Part shown: positions 7,382 to 14,173 of the stretch, piece by piece | How the letters are laid out: each line of letters starts with the position of its first letter | Numbering within the stretch: position 1 is the stretch's first letter | NCBI GenBank assembly: GCA_023435545.1 | Contig: JAEYRQ010000030.1 | Location: 1-14,659 of the forward strand | Direction of reading: 5' to 3' | Source of the DNA: Pseudomonadota bacterium | GTDB taxonomy: Bacteria > Pseudomonadota > Alphaproteobacteria > Rhizobiales > Tepidamorphaceae | Length of the DNA stretch: 14,659 nt | Made by a program: the position numbers and the translations under genes | The notes under the pieces: model-generated | Told to the model about the DNA's origin: nothing | Seen by the model: only the letters and a program-made list of their open reading frames with translations | The model's database searches: none

Positions 7382-7669
7382 ATGTCCAGCAATGCCATCG
7401 GAATGATCGAGACCAAGGGCTATGTCGCCGCGCTCGCTGCCGCAGACGCCATGGTGAAGGCCGCCAACGTCACCATCATCGGCCGCGAGGAAGTCGGCGA
7501 CGGTCTCGTCGCGGTTGTCATCAACGGCGATGTCGGCGCGGTCAAGGCGGCGACCGAGGCCGGCGCCGAGGTGGCGAGCCAGGTCGGCACGCTGGTCTCC
7601 GTGCATGTCATCCCGCGCCCGCACGCCGACGTTTCCAAGCACTTCACCGCCGGCAGCGGTTCGAAGTAG
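7382..7669 (+). CDS. Microcompartment shell protein BMC-H (PduA/CcmK type)
   Basis: A 95-residue single-domain hexameric shell protein with the canonical order: [20 protein letters not shown] at residues 5-24, edge Lys26 (VKAANV), [11 protein letters not shown] (48-57), and Arg79 in IPRPH. It should be the main facet tile. The pore loop reads E36-E37-V38-G39-D40-G41, where many BMC-H proteins have K37 and S40; two acidic replacements at the pore would favour cations such as protonated amino-alcohols. It has the best Shine-Dalgarno in the operon (AGGGAGAG, 7367-7374), in keeping with the need for many copies. The tail after residue 80 is short and flexible ([14 protein letters not shown]). The family is certain; pore selectivity is inference. 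Confidence 0.95.
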   Translation: MSSNAIGMIETKGYVAALAAADAMVKAANVTIIGREEVGDGLVAVVINGDVGAVKAATEAGAEVASQVGTLVSVHVIPRPHADVSKHFTAGSGSK

Positions 7670-7679
7670 CGGTCGCATC

Positions 7680-8369
7680 ATGGCCCGGTCCGTGCGAAAA
7701 GCGCCCACGGTGGCCAATCCGGCCGCCGTGCCGGCGGCGAAGGGAGACCTGCGCGTCTATCTGATGGTCGAGGACCTTCAGCCGCAGTTCGCCGCCTACA
7801 TGGGCTCGCCGACGCGCGCCCGTGGCTATCCGCCGCTGGCCGGCCAACACGCCCTGATCATCGAGGTCGCCCCCGGCCTGATGATCGAGCGGGTGACGGA
7901 CATCGCGCTGAAGTCCGACCCAGACCTCGAGCCCGGCATCCTGTTCGTCGAGCGCCAGTTCGGCATCCTTGAGATCCATGGCGACGACAAGGCGGCGCTG
8001 GAGCGCGCCGGCGGCGAGGTCCTGAAGGGGATCGGCCTCACCGAGGGCGACCAGCTTCGCCCGCGCATCCTCTATACCGACGTGATCGAGGACATCGCCG
8101 ACCAGCACGCGGTGATCATCAACCGCACCCGCCAGGCCTCGATGGTGATGCCGGGCGAGACGCTGCTCATCTGCGAGATGGTGCCGGCGCTCTATGCCGC
8201 CATCGCCGCCAACGAGGCGGAGCGGCTGGCGCCCGGTCTCACGCTCGTCGACGTTCAGATGATCGGCGCTGCCGGTCGCATCTACCTGTCGGGCCCGACG
8301 GCCGACGTCGCCAAGGCACGCGCGGGGATCGAGGCCGTGCTGTCTTCGATCGGCGGCCGTGACGCCTGA
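7680..8369 (+). CDS. Microcompartment shell protein, tandem permuted BMC-T (second copy)
   Basis: A 229-residue protein with two BMC domains and long stretches in common with the first BMC-T: LQPQ, LIIEVAPGL, GILFVERQFGILEIHG, LRPRIL, GETLLICEMVPALYAAIAAN and MIGAAGRIYLSG all have close matches there, so the two arose by duplication. The chosen ATG at 7680 adds a basic, Pro/Ala-rich tail of about 22 residues (MARSVRKAPTVANPAAVPAA) that the first copy lacks. The Shine-Dalgarno is poor, and a GTG at 7728 would give a protein starting near the domain. It begins 10 bases after the BMC-H stop. The last codons run into the 16-bp tandem repeat at 8361-8408. Two different trimers may give two pores or a stacked double layer; which one conducts substrate cannot be read from sequence. 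Confidence 0.9.
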   Translation: MARSVRKAPTVANPAAVPAAKGDLRVYLMVEDLQPQFAAYMGSPTRARGYPPLAGQHALIIEVAPGLMIERVTDIALKSDPDLEPGILFVERQFGILEIHGDDKAALERAGGEVLKGIGLTEGDQLRPRILYTDVIEDIADQHAVIINRTRQASMVMPGETLLICEMVPALYAAIAANEAERLAPGLTLVDVQMIGAAGRIYLSGPTADVAKARAGIEAVLSSIGGRDA

Positions 8370-8408
8370 GCAGGCGGTCGCCTGATCAGGCCGTCGCCTG
8401 CAAAGCCT
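8361..8408. repeat. Three tandem 16-bp palindromic units
   Basis: Units begin at 8361, 8377 and 8393 and read GACGCCTGAGCAGGCG, GTCGCCTGATCAGGCC and GTCGCCTGCAAAGCCT. The first contains the palindrome CGCCTG-AG-CAGGCG and the second the perfect 12-mer GCCTGATCAGGC; the third has lost most of its symmetry. The array spans the BMC-T stop codon and lies upstream of the kinase gene. As RNA it could form stacked hairpins that slow exonucleases or reduce read-through; as DNA it could be a protein-binding array. Confidence 0.7.
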
Positions 8409-8488
8409 GTCAATTGCCGCTCCGCTGAGGTCAAGTCGTCGAGGGTGCCGGTTGCTAGCCTCATCGGGATCGACTACGGCAGGTCGTC

Positions 8489-9520
8489 ATGACTGAGGTC
8501 CATCCTGATATCGAAGGCTTCGACAGCCTTCCGCACGAGCGTCAGCTCCACTATCTGGCCGAGCTCGCGCGCTCGGCGGTCGCGAGCTATGCGATCCCCG
8601 CCGGCGTTTCGGTGGCGCTGGTCAACCTCTCCGAGAACGCCACCTACAGGGTCGAGGATCCCGCGACCGGCCGCCGCTGGGCGCTGAGGGTCCACCGCGA
8701 CGGCTACCATTCCGACGCCGCGATCGCCTCCGAGCTCGCCTGGCTGATCGATCTGCGCAAATCCGGGGTCGTCACAACCCCGGTTCCGGTTCCCGGCCAC
8801 GACGGCGAGCTGATCCAGAAGGTCGGACATCCGGCCATGCCGCGGCCGCGCAACGTCGTGCTGTTTGACTGGGAGTCGGGTTCCGAGCCCGGTGTCGACG
8901 AGGACCTGCGCAAGCCTTTCGAGGTGCTGGGCGAGGTCACTGCCCGCATGCACCGCCACGTCCACACGTGGCAACGGCCGGCCTGGTTCGAACGGCTCAC
9001 CTGGGACTTCGAGACCAGCCTCGGCGAGCGCCCGCACTGGGGTCGCTGGCGCGACGGCATGGGGATGGATGCGAAGAAGCTCGACATCTTCGCCCACACC
9101 GTCGAGCTGATCGGCCACCGCCTCTCAGCCTTCGGCAAGTCGGAGGAGCGCTTCGGCCTGATCCACTGCGACCTGCGGCTCGCCAACCTCCTGGTCGACG
9201 GCCCCGAGGTGAAGGTCATCGACTTCGACGACTGCGGCTTCTCCTGGCTGATGTATGACGCGGCGACCCCGGTTTCGTTCTACGAGCACCTGCCCGAGGT
9301 CCCCGACCTCGTGCGCCACTGGCTCGACGGCTACCGCCGGGTGATCGACCTGCCGCAGGCCGACGAGGACGAGATCGGCACCTTCATCATGCTGCGCCGC
9401 CTGCTGCTGGTCGCCTGGATCGGCAGCCACTCTGAGACCGACCTCGCCCAGTCGATGGGCGTGGAATACACCGAGGGGACGGTGCCGCTCTGCAGGACCT
9501 ACCTGAAGGACTTCGGCTAG
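8489..9520 (+). CDS. APH-family kinase, probable (S)-1-amino-2-propanol kinase
   Basis: A 343-residue aminoglycoside-phosphotransferase-fold kinase. The catalytic loop is HCDLRLANLL (226-235), with Asp228 as base and Asn233 as metal ligand, and the metal-binding DFDD is at 245-248 within VIDFDDCGFSWLMYDAA. The N-lobe has NATYRVEDP and WALRVHR, where Arg replaces the usual ATP-binding Lys, common in the SrkA-like and homoserine-kinase-like branches. ATG 8489 follows CAGG (8480-8483) at five bases. The same type of gene sits at the end of the aminoacetone BMC operon of Mycobacterium smegmatis, where the product phosphorylates (S)-1-amino-2-propanol using ATP; this is established for that family and transferred here by context. 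It is separated from the shell genes by 119 bases of repeats, and its TAG stop shares CTAG with the ureohydrolase. It is not an antibiotic resistance gene on this evidence. Confidence 0.85.
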   Translation: MTEVHPDIEGFDSLPHERQLHYLAELARSAVASYAIPAGVSVALVNLSENATYRVEDPATGRRWALRVHRDGYHSDAAIASELAWLIDLRKSGVVTTPVPVPGHDGELIQKVGHPAMPRPRNVVLFDWESGSEPGVDEDLRKPFEVLGEVTARMHRHVHTWQRPAWFERLTWDFETSLGERPHWGRWRDGMGMDAKKLDIFAHTVELIGHRLSAFGKSEERFGLIHCDLRLANLLVDGPEVKVIDFDDCGFSWLMYDAATPVSFYEHLPEVPDLVRHWLDGYRRVIDLPQADEDEIGTFIMLRRLLLVAWIGSHSETDLAQSMGVEYTEGTVPLCRTYLKDFG

Positions 9521-10494
9521 GTCGCCTGCTGCCGGGCCGCCACCCTCGGCGCCATCACGCACAGTAGCTCGAACATGATCGAGACGCCGAGCCAGGCGGT
9601 GGCGCCGCTCGGATCGAAGGGCGGCGAGACCTCGACAAGATCGGCGCCGACTATCTCCACGCCCTCCAGTTCGCGGACAATGGCGAGCGCCTCGAACGAG
9701 TTCGGCCCTCCGACCTCCGGCGTTCCCGTCCCCGGCGCGAAGGCCGGATCGACGAAGTCGATGTCGTAGGAGACGTAGGTCGGCCCAGCGCCGGCGATCT
9801 CGCGCGCTTCCGCCATGACATCGGCGAGGCCGCGCTTGAAATACTCCTCGATCGCGATCACCCGGATGCCGACCGACTTGGCGAAATCGCGGTCCTCGGT
9901 GTCGTAGGCGGTGCCGCGGATGCCGATCATCACCACGCGCTTCGGATCGAGCAGCCCCTCTTCCACCGCCCGGCGGAACGGCGTGCCGTGGGTGTACATG
10001 CACCCGTCGAAATAGCTGTGGAACAGGTCGGTGTGGCTGTCGAAGTGGATCATGCCGAGCGGCCGGTCGGCGGCGAGACCGCGCAGGATCGGCAGCGTGC
10101 ACAGATGATCCCCGCCCGCCGTCAGCGGCACGATGCCGGCCTCCCTGACGCGCCTGTAGTAGCGGGTGAACCGCTCCAGGCTGTCGCCGACATCGGCCGG
10201 GTTCGGCCCGACATCGCCGAGATCGGCGCAGTTGACCATGTCGAATGGCCTGACTCCGGTCGCCCCGTTTCCGGCGCGGATCATGGTGGAAAGATCGCGC
10301 AGCTGGCGCGGCCCGTGGCGCGGCCCCGGCCGGTTGGTGGTGCCGCCGTCCCACGGCGCGCCGATGATCCCGATGGCGACCTCGGAGATGCGCGGATCGT
10401 CCAGCGGCACATGCGGCAGCCGCATGAAGGTCGGCACACCGGCGAAGCGCGGCAGATCGAATCCCGACACCGGCCGATAGAATGGATCGCTCAA
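9517..10494 (-). CDS. Ureohydrolase, agmatinase/guanidinobutyrase family
   Basis: A 325-residue ureohydrolase that cleaves a guanidino group to release urea using two Mn2+ ions. All metal ligands are visible: His130 in AGGDH (126-130), Asp152, His154 and Asp156 in HFDSHTD (150-156), and Asp244 and Asp246 in YDIDFVDP (243-250), followed by the family signature APGTGTPEVGG. YTHGTPFRRAVEEGLLDP (about 167-184) is typical of agmatinase and guanidinobutyrase rather than arginase; substrate cannot be settled. DSHTD instead of DAHxD is a minor variation. The start is TTG (10492-10494), chosen because GGAGG lies six bases upstream (complement at 10501-10505) and no better codon is in frame. It converges on the kinase with a four-base overlap. 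If agmatine or a guanidino acid is the substrate, it would add another amine-degradation step, but no sequence evidence ties it to the shell. Confidence 0.88.
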   Translation of the reverse strand: MSDPFYRPVSGFDLPRFAGVPTFMRLPHVPLDDPRISEVAIGIIGAPWDGGTTNRPGPRHGPRQLRDLSTMIRAGNGATGVRPFDMVNCADLGDVGPNPADVGDSLERFTRYYRRVREAGIVPLTAGGDHLCTLPILRGLAADRPLGMIHFDSHTDLFHSYFDGCMYTHGTPFRRAVEEGLLDPKRVVMIGIRGTAYDTEDRDFAKSVGIRVIAIEEYFKRGLADVMAEAREIAGAGPTYVSYDIDFVDPAFAPGTGTPEVGGPNSFEALAIVRELEGVEIVGADLVEVSPPFDPSGATAWLGVSIMFELLCVMAPRVAARQQAT

Positions 10495-10501
10495 CGCTTG
10501 C

Positions 10502-10528
10502 CTCCGGATGATGCTGGAATCACCGGAG
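10502..10528 (-). promoter_or_regulatory. Hairpin covering the ureohydrolase Shine-Dalgarno
   Basis: On the minus-strand transcript CTCCGG (10528-10523) pairs with CCGGAG (10507-10502) around a 15-base loop. The second arm includes the GGAG of the ribosome site ahead of the TTG start. A six-pair GC-rich stem could hold translation down. One structure in a GC-rich stretch may be chance. Confidence 0.35.
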
Positions 10529-10540
10529 CGAGGCGTAGCA

Positions 10541-10560
10541 TTCCGCCGCGCGGGGCGGAA
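10541..10560. repeat. GC-rich hairpin in the ureohydrolase upstream region
   Basis: Perfect 7-bp arms TTCCGCC (10541-10547) and GGCGGAA (10554-10560) with a six-base loop, in the 251-base gene-free stretch 10495-10745. It could be a factor-dependent stop for transcription coming from the ligase or simply part of the neighbouring repeat cluster. No open frame of note is seen here. Confidence 0.4.
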
Positions 10561-10585
10561 GGGTGGGATTCAAGCCACCGCTCCG

Positions 10586-10692
10586 CGTCATCCCGGACGA
10601 CGCGACAGCGGCGATCCGGGATCGGGAGGGTACCTCGGCGGCGTGGATGCGCCCCGATCCTGGCTCTACGCTTCACTCCGGCCGGGATGACG
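10586..10692. repeat. Long CGTCATCCCGG inverted repeat element (107 bp)
   Basis: Outer arms CGTCATCCCGG (10586-10596) and CCGGGATGACG (10682-10692) are identical to those at 982-1020. Inside is a second arm pair, CCGGGATCGGG opposite CCCGATCCTGG, with one mismatch, so the whole element can fold into a long interrupted hairpin. It fills most of the gap between the ligase stop and the ureohydrolase start. It is a non-coding dispersed repeat, a longer version of the left copy. Confidence 0.75.
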
Positions 10693-10745
10693 CAAAGGGA
10701 ATGAACCGGACGACGGACGTGAATTGGGCGTGTCCGGTATCCCCT

Positions 10746-12371
10746 CTACCCCCCGAATTCCTTCGCGATCTCGCGCAGGCGGAACTTCTGGATCTTGCCG
10801 CTGGGGGTGCGGGGGAGTTCGCTGACCACCTCCAGCCGCTCCGGCAGGTACTGCCGGGCGCATTTCTGCTCGGTGAGGAAGGCGACCATCTCGTCCTTGG
10901 TGAGGCTCGCGCTCTCGCGCAACGTGACGAAGGCGACCGCCCGTTCGCCGAGGCGGGCGTCGGGATAGCCGACGATCGCCACCGCGCTGATCGCCGGGTG
11001 CTTGAACAGGATCCCCTCGATCTCGACGACGGGGATGTTCTCGCCGCCGCGGATGACCACGTCCTTGGTGCGGCCGGAGATGCGGATGTAGCCGTCCTCG
11101 CTCATCCGGGCGAGATCGCCGGTCTGGAACCAGCCCTCGGCGTCGGTGGCGTTCCATTCGGGGCGCTTGTGGTAGCCTGCGAACTGCGAACAGCCGCGCA
11201 CCATCAGGTCTCCCTCCTCGCCCGCCGGCACGGCGTTGCCCTCGCGGTCGACCACCTTCACCTCCATGCCGGGCAGGCAGCAGCCGTCGGTGTTGAAGGC
11301 CTTGTCCTCCGGATCGTCGATGCGGGTCACCGTCACCGCGCCGTTCTCGGTCATGCCCCAGGCCGAGACGATGGCCGAGCCCAGCGTGTCGCGCGCCTTC
11401 GCCACCAGCGGCCGGGGGATGGGCGCGCCGGCCGACAGGAATACCTCGAGGCTCGGCACCGGCTCGCCCTCGCTCGCCACAGTCTCGGTCAGGTCGGCCA
11501 GGAACGGCGTCGAGGCCATGGTGAAGGTGACACCCTCCTCGCGGATCGTCGCCGCCGCCTGCGCCGGGTGCCAGATGTCCTGCAGGACGGCGCGCGCCTT
11601 CAGCATCACCGGCATCATCAGCCCGTACATGAAGCCGGTCTGGTGGGCCATCGGCGAGGCCATCAGCACCACGTCGTCGGCGCCGAGCCGCATCCGTTCG
11701 GCATAAGGATGCAGGTTGGAGATCAGCGTGTTGGAGGTGTGCATCACCCCCTTCGGCTCGCCGGTGGTGCCGGAGGTGTACATCACCTGCTTCACCTCGT
11801 CCGGCTTGATCCTGAGCGACGGATCGAGGCTCCCGCCAGCATCCTTCAGGAGCAGCGCGTCGAATCCGTCCGGGCCGTCATCGCCAATAACGATGACCCG
11901 CTCGAGCTTCGGCAGCCTGTCGCGGATGCCCGCGACCATCGCCGGATAGTCGAAATCGCGGAAGCGGCGGGGAAGCACGAGGATCTTCGTTTCCGCCTGC
12001 GCCAGCATGAAGGAGAGCTCGCGCTCCCGGAAGATCGGCATCAGCGGATTGACCACCGCCCCGATCCGGGCGGCGGCCATGTAGAGCGCCGAGAACTGCC
12101 ACCAGTTGGGCAATTGCCAGGAGATCACCTCGCCGCGCCCAAGACCCAGCGCCTTCAGGTTCAACGCCATCCGCTCGACCCTGTCGCCGAGGTCGCGGTA
12201 GGTCAGCCGGGTACGCTCGCCGGTCATGCTGTTGACGTCGACGATCGCCTCCTTGTCAGGGACCTCCGCGAGGCATCGGTCGAGGAAATCGTTGATGGTC
12301 TCATCGGTCCAGTGACCACCGGCGACCATCGCCGCGCGGCGCGGCGGGACGAGTACGGGATCGAACGTCAT
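10746..12371 (-). CDS. AMP-forming acyl-CoA ligase, resembles cyclohexanecarboxylate-CoA ligase
   Basis: A 541-residue adenylate-forming enzyme that activates a carboxylic acid with ATP and CoA. Motifs in order: P-loop YTSGTTGEPKG (198-208), WGMTE (338-342), FQTGDL with Asp419, ISGRTKDVVIRGGENI (431-446), and the catalytic Lys526 in RTPSGKIQKF (521-530). The N-terminus, FDPVLVPPRRAAMVAGGHW, is the pattern I associate with ligases annotated as cyclohexanecarboxylate-CoA ligase (AliA) and related medium-chain enzymes; substrate remains uncertain. ATG 12369-12371 has a very good ribosome site, GGGAGGA, about five bases upstream. It is divergent from a MarR gene, and a near-palindromic operator lies between them at 12430-12447. 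With the acyl-CoA dehydrogenase and thioesterase nearby it forms an acid-activation and beta-oxidation module that appears unrelated to the microcompartment. Confidence 0.9.
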   Translation of the reverse strand: MTFDPVLVPPRRAAMVAGGHWTDETINDFLDRCLAEVPDKEAIVDVNSMTGERTRLTYRDLGDRVERMALNLKALGLGRGEVISWQLPNWWQFSALYMAAARIGAVVNPLMPIFRERELSFMLAQAETKILVLPRRFRDFDYPAMVAGIRDRLPKLERVIVIGDDGPDGFDALLLKDAGGSLDPSLRIKPDEVKQVMYTSGTTGEPKGVMHTSNTLISNLHPYAERMRLGADDVVLMASPMAHQTGFMYGLMMPVMLKARAVLQDIWHPAQAAATIREEGVTFTMASTPFLADLTETVASEGEPVPSLEVFLSAGAPIPRPLVAKARDTLGSAIVSAWGMTENGAVTVTRIDDPEDKAFNTDGCCLPGMEVKVVDREGNAVPAGEEGDLMVRGCSQFAGYHKRPEWNATDAEGWFQTGDLARMSEDGYIRISGRTKDVVIRGGENIPVVEIEGILFKHPAISAVAIVGYPDARLGERAVAFVTLRESASLTKDEMVAFLTEQKCARQYLPERLEVVSELPRTPSGKIQKFRLREIAKEFGG

Positions 12372-12429
12372 GGCTTTCCTCCCAGGCTATGGCCGCCCCG
12401 TCGCAAGCGGGTTGCGCAGCGCGGCGATT

Positions 12430-12447
12430 ATGTCAATGTATTGTCTT
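12430..12447. promoter_or_regulatory. Candidate MarR operator between ligase and regulator genes
   Basis: ATGTCAAT-GT-ATTGTCTT, an 18-bp inverted repeat with 6 of 8 pairs, inside the 93-base divergent intergenic region. It overlaps a minus-strand CATAAT (12428-12433) that is a good -10 candidate for the ligase, and it lies 17 bases before the MarR ATG, so a bound protein could repress both genes. The left half-site is identical to that at 14174. Confidence 0.55.
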
Positions 12448-12464
12448 TTCTCGACGGCAGCACG

Positions 12465-12986
12465 ATGACCGAGCCAGGCCCGATCCGCGATAGCGACGAT
12501 CCGCCGCCAACAGCGGGAGGCGGCTCGCCGGCCTCGCGCGATCAGGCCCTCGCCGAACTCGGCAACCGCATCTTCTTCCGCCTCTACCAGGCGGCGAACA
12601 TGATGCATAAGACCGGCACCCGGGCGCTCGAATCGAAGGGCGTCACCACCCAGCAGTGGGCGGTGATCGGCGCGCTGTCGCGCCCGCAGGCGCACGAGGG
12701 CATGAGCGTCGGCGAGCTCGCGCGCTTCCTCATGGTCAGCCGGCAGAACCTCACCGTCGTCGTCGCCCGGCTGGAGAAGCAGGGCTACCTCACCCGCGTG
12801 CGCGACGCCGCCGACGGGCGCAGCCGGCGCCTGCGGCTGACGCCTGACGGCCAGGCGCTGTGGCAGGGGATCGTGCCGCTGATCTTCGACTACTACGAGC
12901 AGGCGCTCGACGAGTTCGGCGTCGGCGAGCGGGCCGGATTCCTGGTCCAGCTCGAGAGGCTGATCGCCAACATGAAGCGGCTGTGA
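12465..12986 (+). CDS. MarR-family transcriptional regulator
   Basis: A 173-residue winged-helix regulator. After a disordered acidic/Pro-rich N-terminus (about 1-25) come the dimerisation helices (ELGNRIFFRLYQAANMMHK), then the DNA-binding part SVGELARFLMVSRQNLTVVV (81-100) with the recognition helix at about 91-103, and the wing DGRSRRLRLT (117-126). The frame is open far upstream, antisense to the ligase, but ATG 12465 fits MarR length and sits just past the operator. MarR proteins of this kind usually repress and are released by an acyl-CoA or aromatic ligand. With a cyclohexanecarboxylate-type ligase divergent and an acyl-CoA dehydrogenase convergent, the arrangement recalls BadR control of aliA and aliB in Rhodopseudomonas; this is inference. 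Its stop lies 18 bases from the end of the dehydrogenase, leaving no room for a separate terminator. Confidence 0.88.
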   Translation: MTEPGPIRDSDDPPPTAGGGSPASRDQALAELGNRIFFRLYQAANMMHKTGTRALESKGVTTQQWAVIGALSRPQAHEGMSVGELARFLMVSRQNLTVVVARLEKQGYLTRVRDAADGRSRRLRLTPDGQALWQGIVPLIFDYYEQALDEFGVGERAGFLVQLERLIANMKRL

Positions 12987-13004
12987 GCGCATCCCGCTAC
13001 ACCT

Positions 13005-14159
13005 TCACCCCGCCGCCCGGCGGATCATGTCGCGGGCGATGACGATCTGCTGGATCTGGGTCGTTCCCTCGTAGATCCGGTAGAGCCTGACGTCGCGGTA
13101 GAGCCGCTCTACCGCGTAGTCGGCGATGTAGCCGTTGCCACCGTGGATCTGCACCGCCCGGTCGGCGACGCGGCCGACCATCTCGGAGGCGTACATCTTG
13201 CAGCAGGAGGCGAGCGCGCCGATGTCCTCGCCGGCGTCACGGCGTCGCGCGGCATCGAGCACCATGCACCGGGCCGCATAGGCTTCGGTGCGGGAATCCG
13301 CCAGCATCGCCTGCACCAGCTGGAATTCGGCGATCGGCTGGCCGAACTGGCGCCGGTTCATCGCGTAGGCGAGGCTCTCATCGATCAGCCGCTCGGCGAG
13401 CCCGGCGCATGCTGCCGCGATAGTGAGGCGTCCACGGTCGAGCACCTTCATCGCGGTGACGAAGCCGCGACCCTCCACCCCACCGACCAGGTTCTCCGCG
13501 GGCACCCGGCAGTCCTGGAAGATCACGTCGCAGACATGGGCGCCCTGCTGGCCCATCTTGGTCTCGGGCTTGCCGAGCGAAAGGCCCGGCGTGCCCGCCT
13601 CGACCAGGAAGGCACTGACGCCGCGCGCGCCGGGCTCGGCCGGATCGGTACGGGCCATCACCGTAAACAGCCCGGCCTCAGGGGCGTTGGTGATGAAGCG
13701 CTTGGTGCCGTTCAGCACGTAGTGGTCGCCATCGCGCCGGGCCGAGGTCTTCAGCGCCGCGGCATCCGAGCCGGTCTCGGGCTCGGTGAGCGCGAAGGAG
13801 CCGATGACCTCGCCCGACGCCAGCAACGGCAGGAAGCGGCGCTTCTGGTCCTCGGTGCCGTCCATCACCAGCCCCTGCGAGCCGATTCCGACATTGGTGG
13901 CGAATACGGAGCGGAAGGCGGGGGCTGCGCGGCCGATCTCGAGCATCACCCGGACCTCGTCCTCGACTCCCAGGCCAAGCCCACCATGGGCCTCAGGGAT
14001 CGATAGCGAGAACAAACCGAGGTCTCGCATCTGCGCGACGATGTCAGCGGGCACCCGGTCCTCGCGCGCGACCGCCTCCTCAGCCGGGATCAGGCGCTCG
14101 TCGACGAAGCGGCGTACGGTCGCCAGGAACTGCTCCAGCGTGTCCCGGTCGAGCGCCAT
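13005..14159 (-). CDS. Acyl-CoA dehydrogenase (FAD-dependent)
   Basis: A 384-residue flavoenzyme that introduces an alpha,beta double bond into an acyl-CoA and passes electrons to ETF. It has the ACAD signature FALTEPETGSDAAA (122-135), the MGQQGAHVCDVIF substrate/FAD loop, RRQFGQPIAEFQLVQ, and the C-terminal QIHGGNGYIADYAVERLYRD with catalytic Glu364 in YEGTTQIQQ. The start at ATG 14157-14159 is preferred: AGGGAG precedes it with six bases between, while the longer frame from 14204 would translate the promoter and operator. The position of the catalytic Glu near the C-terminus is that of the short-chain/AliB-like group. It is probably in the same pathway as the divergent ligase. A thioesterase gene lies upstream on the same strand, 72 bases away. 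Confidence 0.92.
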   Translation of the reverse strand: MALDRDTLEQFLATVRRFVDERLIPAEEAVAREDRVPADIVAQMRDLGLFSLSIPEAHGGLGLGVEDEVRVMLEIGRAAPAFRSVFATNVGIGSQGLVMDGTEDQKRRFLPLLASGEVIGSFALTEPETGSDAAALKTSARRDGDHYVLNGTKRFITNAPEAGLFTVMARTDPAEPGARGVSAFLVEAGTPGLSLGKPETKMGQQGAHVCDVIFQDCRVPAENLVGGVEGRGFVTAMKVLDRGRLTIAAACAGLAERLIDESLAYAMNRRQFGQPIAEFQLVQAMLADSRTEAYAARCMVLDAARRRDAGEDIGALASCCKMYASEMVGRVADRAVQIHGGNGYIADYAVERLYRDVRLYRIYEGTTQIQQIVIARDMIRRAAG

Positions 14160-14173
14160 GACCATCTCCCTAA

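Noticed and set aside
8489..9520. Aminoglycoside resistance phosphotransferase
   Set aside because: The fold is shared with many small-molecule kinases; operon context and the HCDLRLAN/DFDDCGF motifs favour a catabolic amino-alcohol kinase.
10563..12464. Very long open frame upstream of and continuous with the MarR gene, antisense to the acyl-CoA ligase
   Set aside because: The minus strand has a complete, motif-rich ligase with a strong ribosome site; the plus-strand reading is His/Arg/Asp-rich with no recognisable domain, a common effect of high GC.
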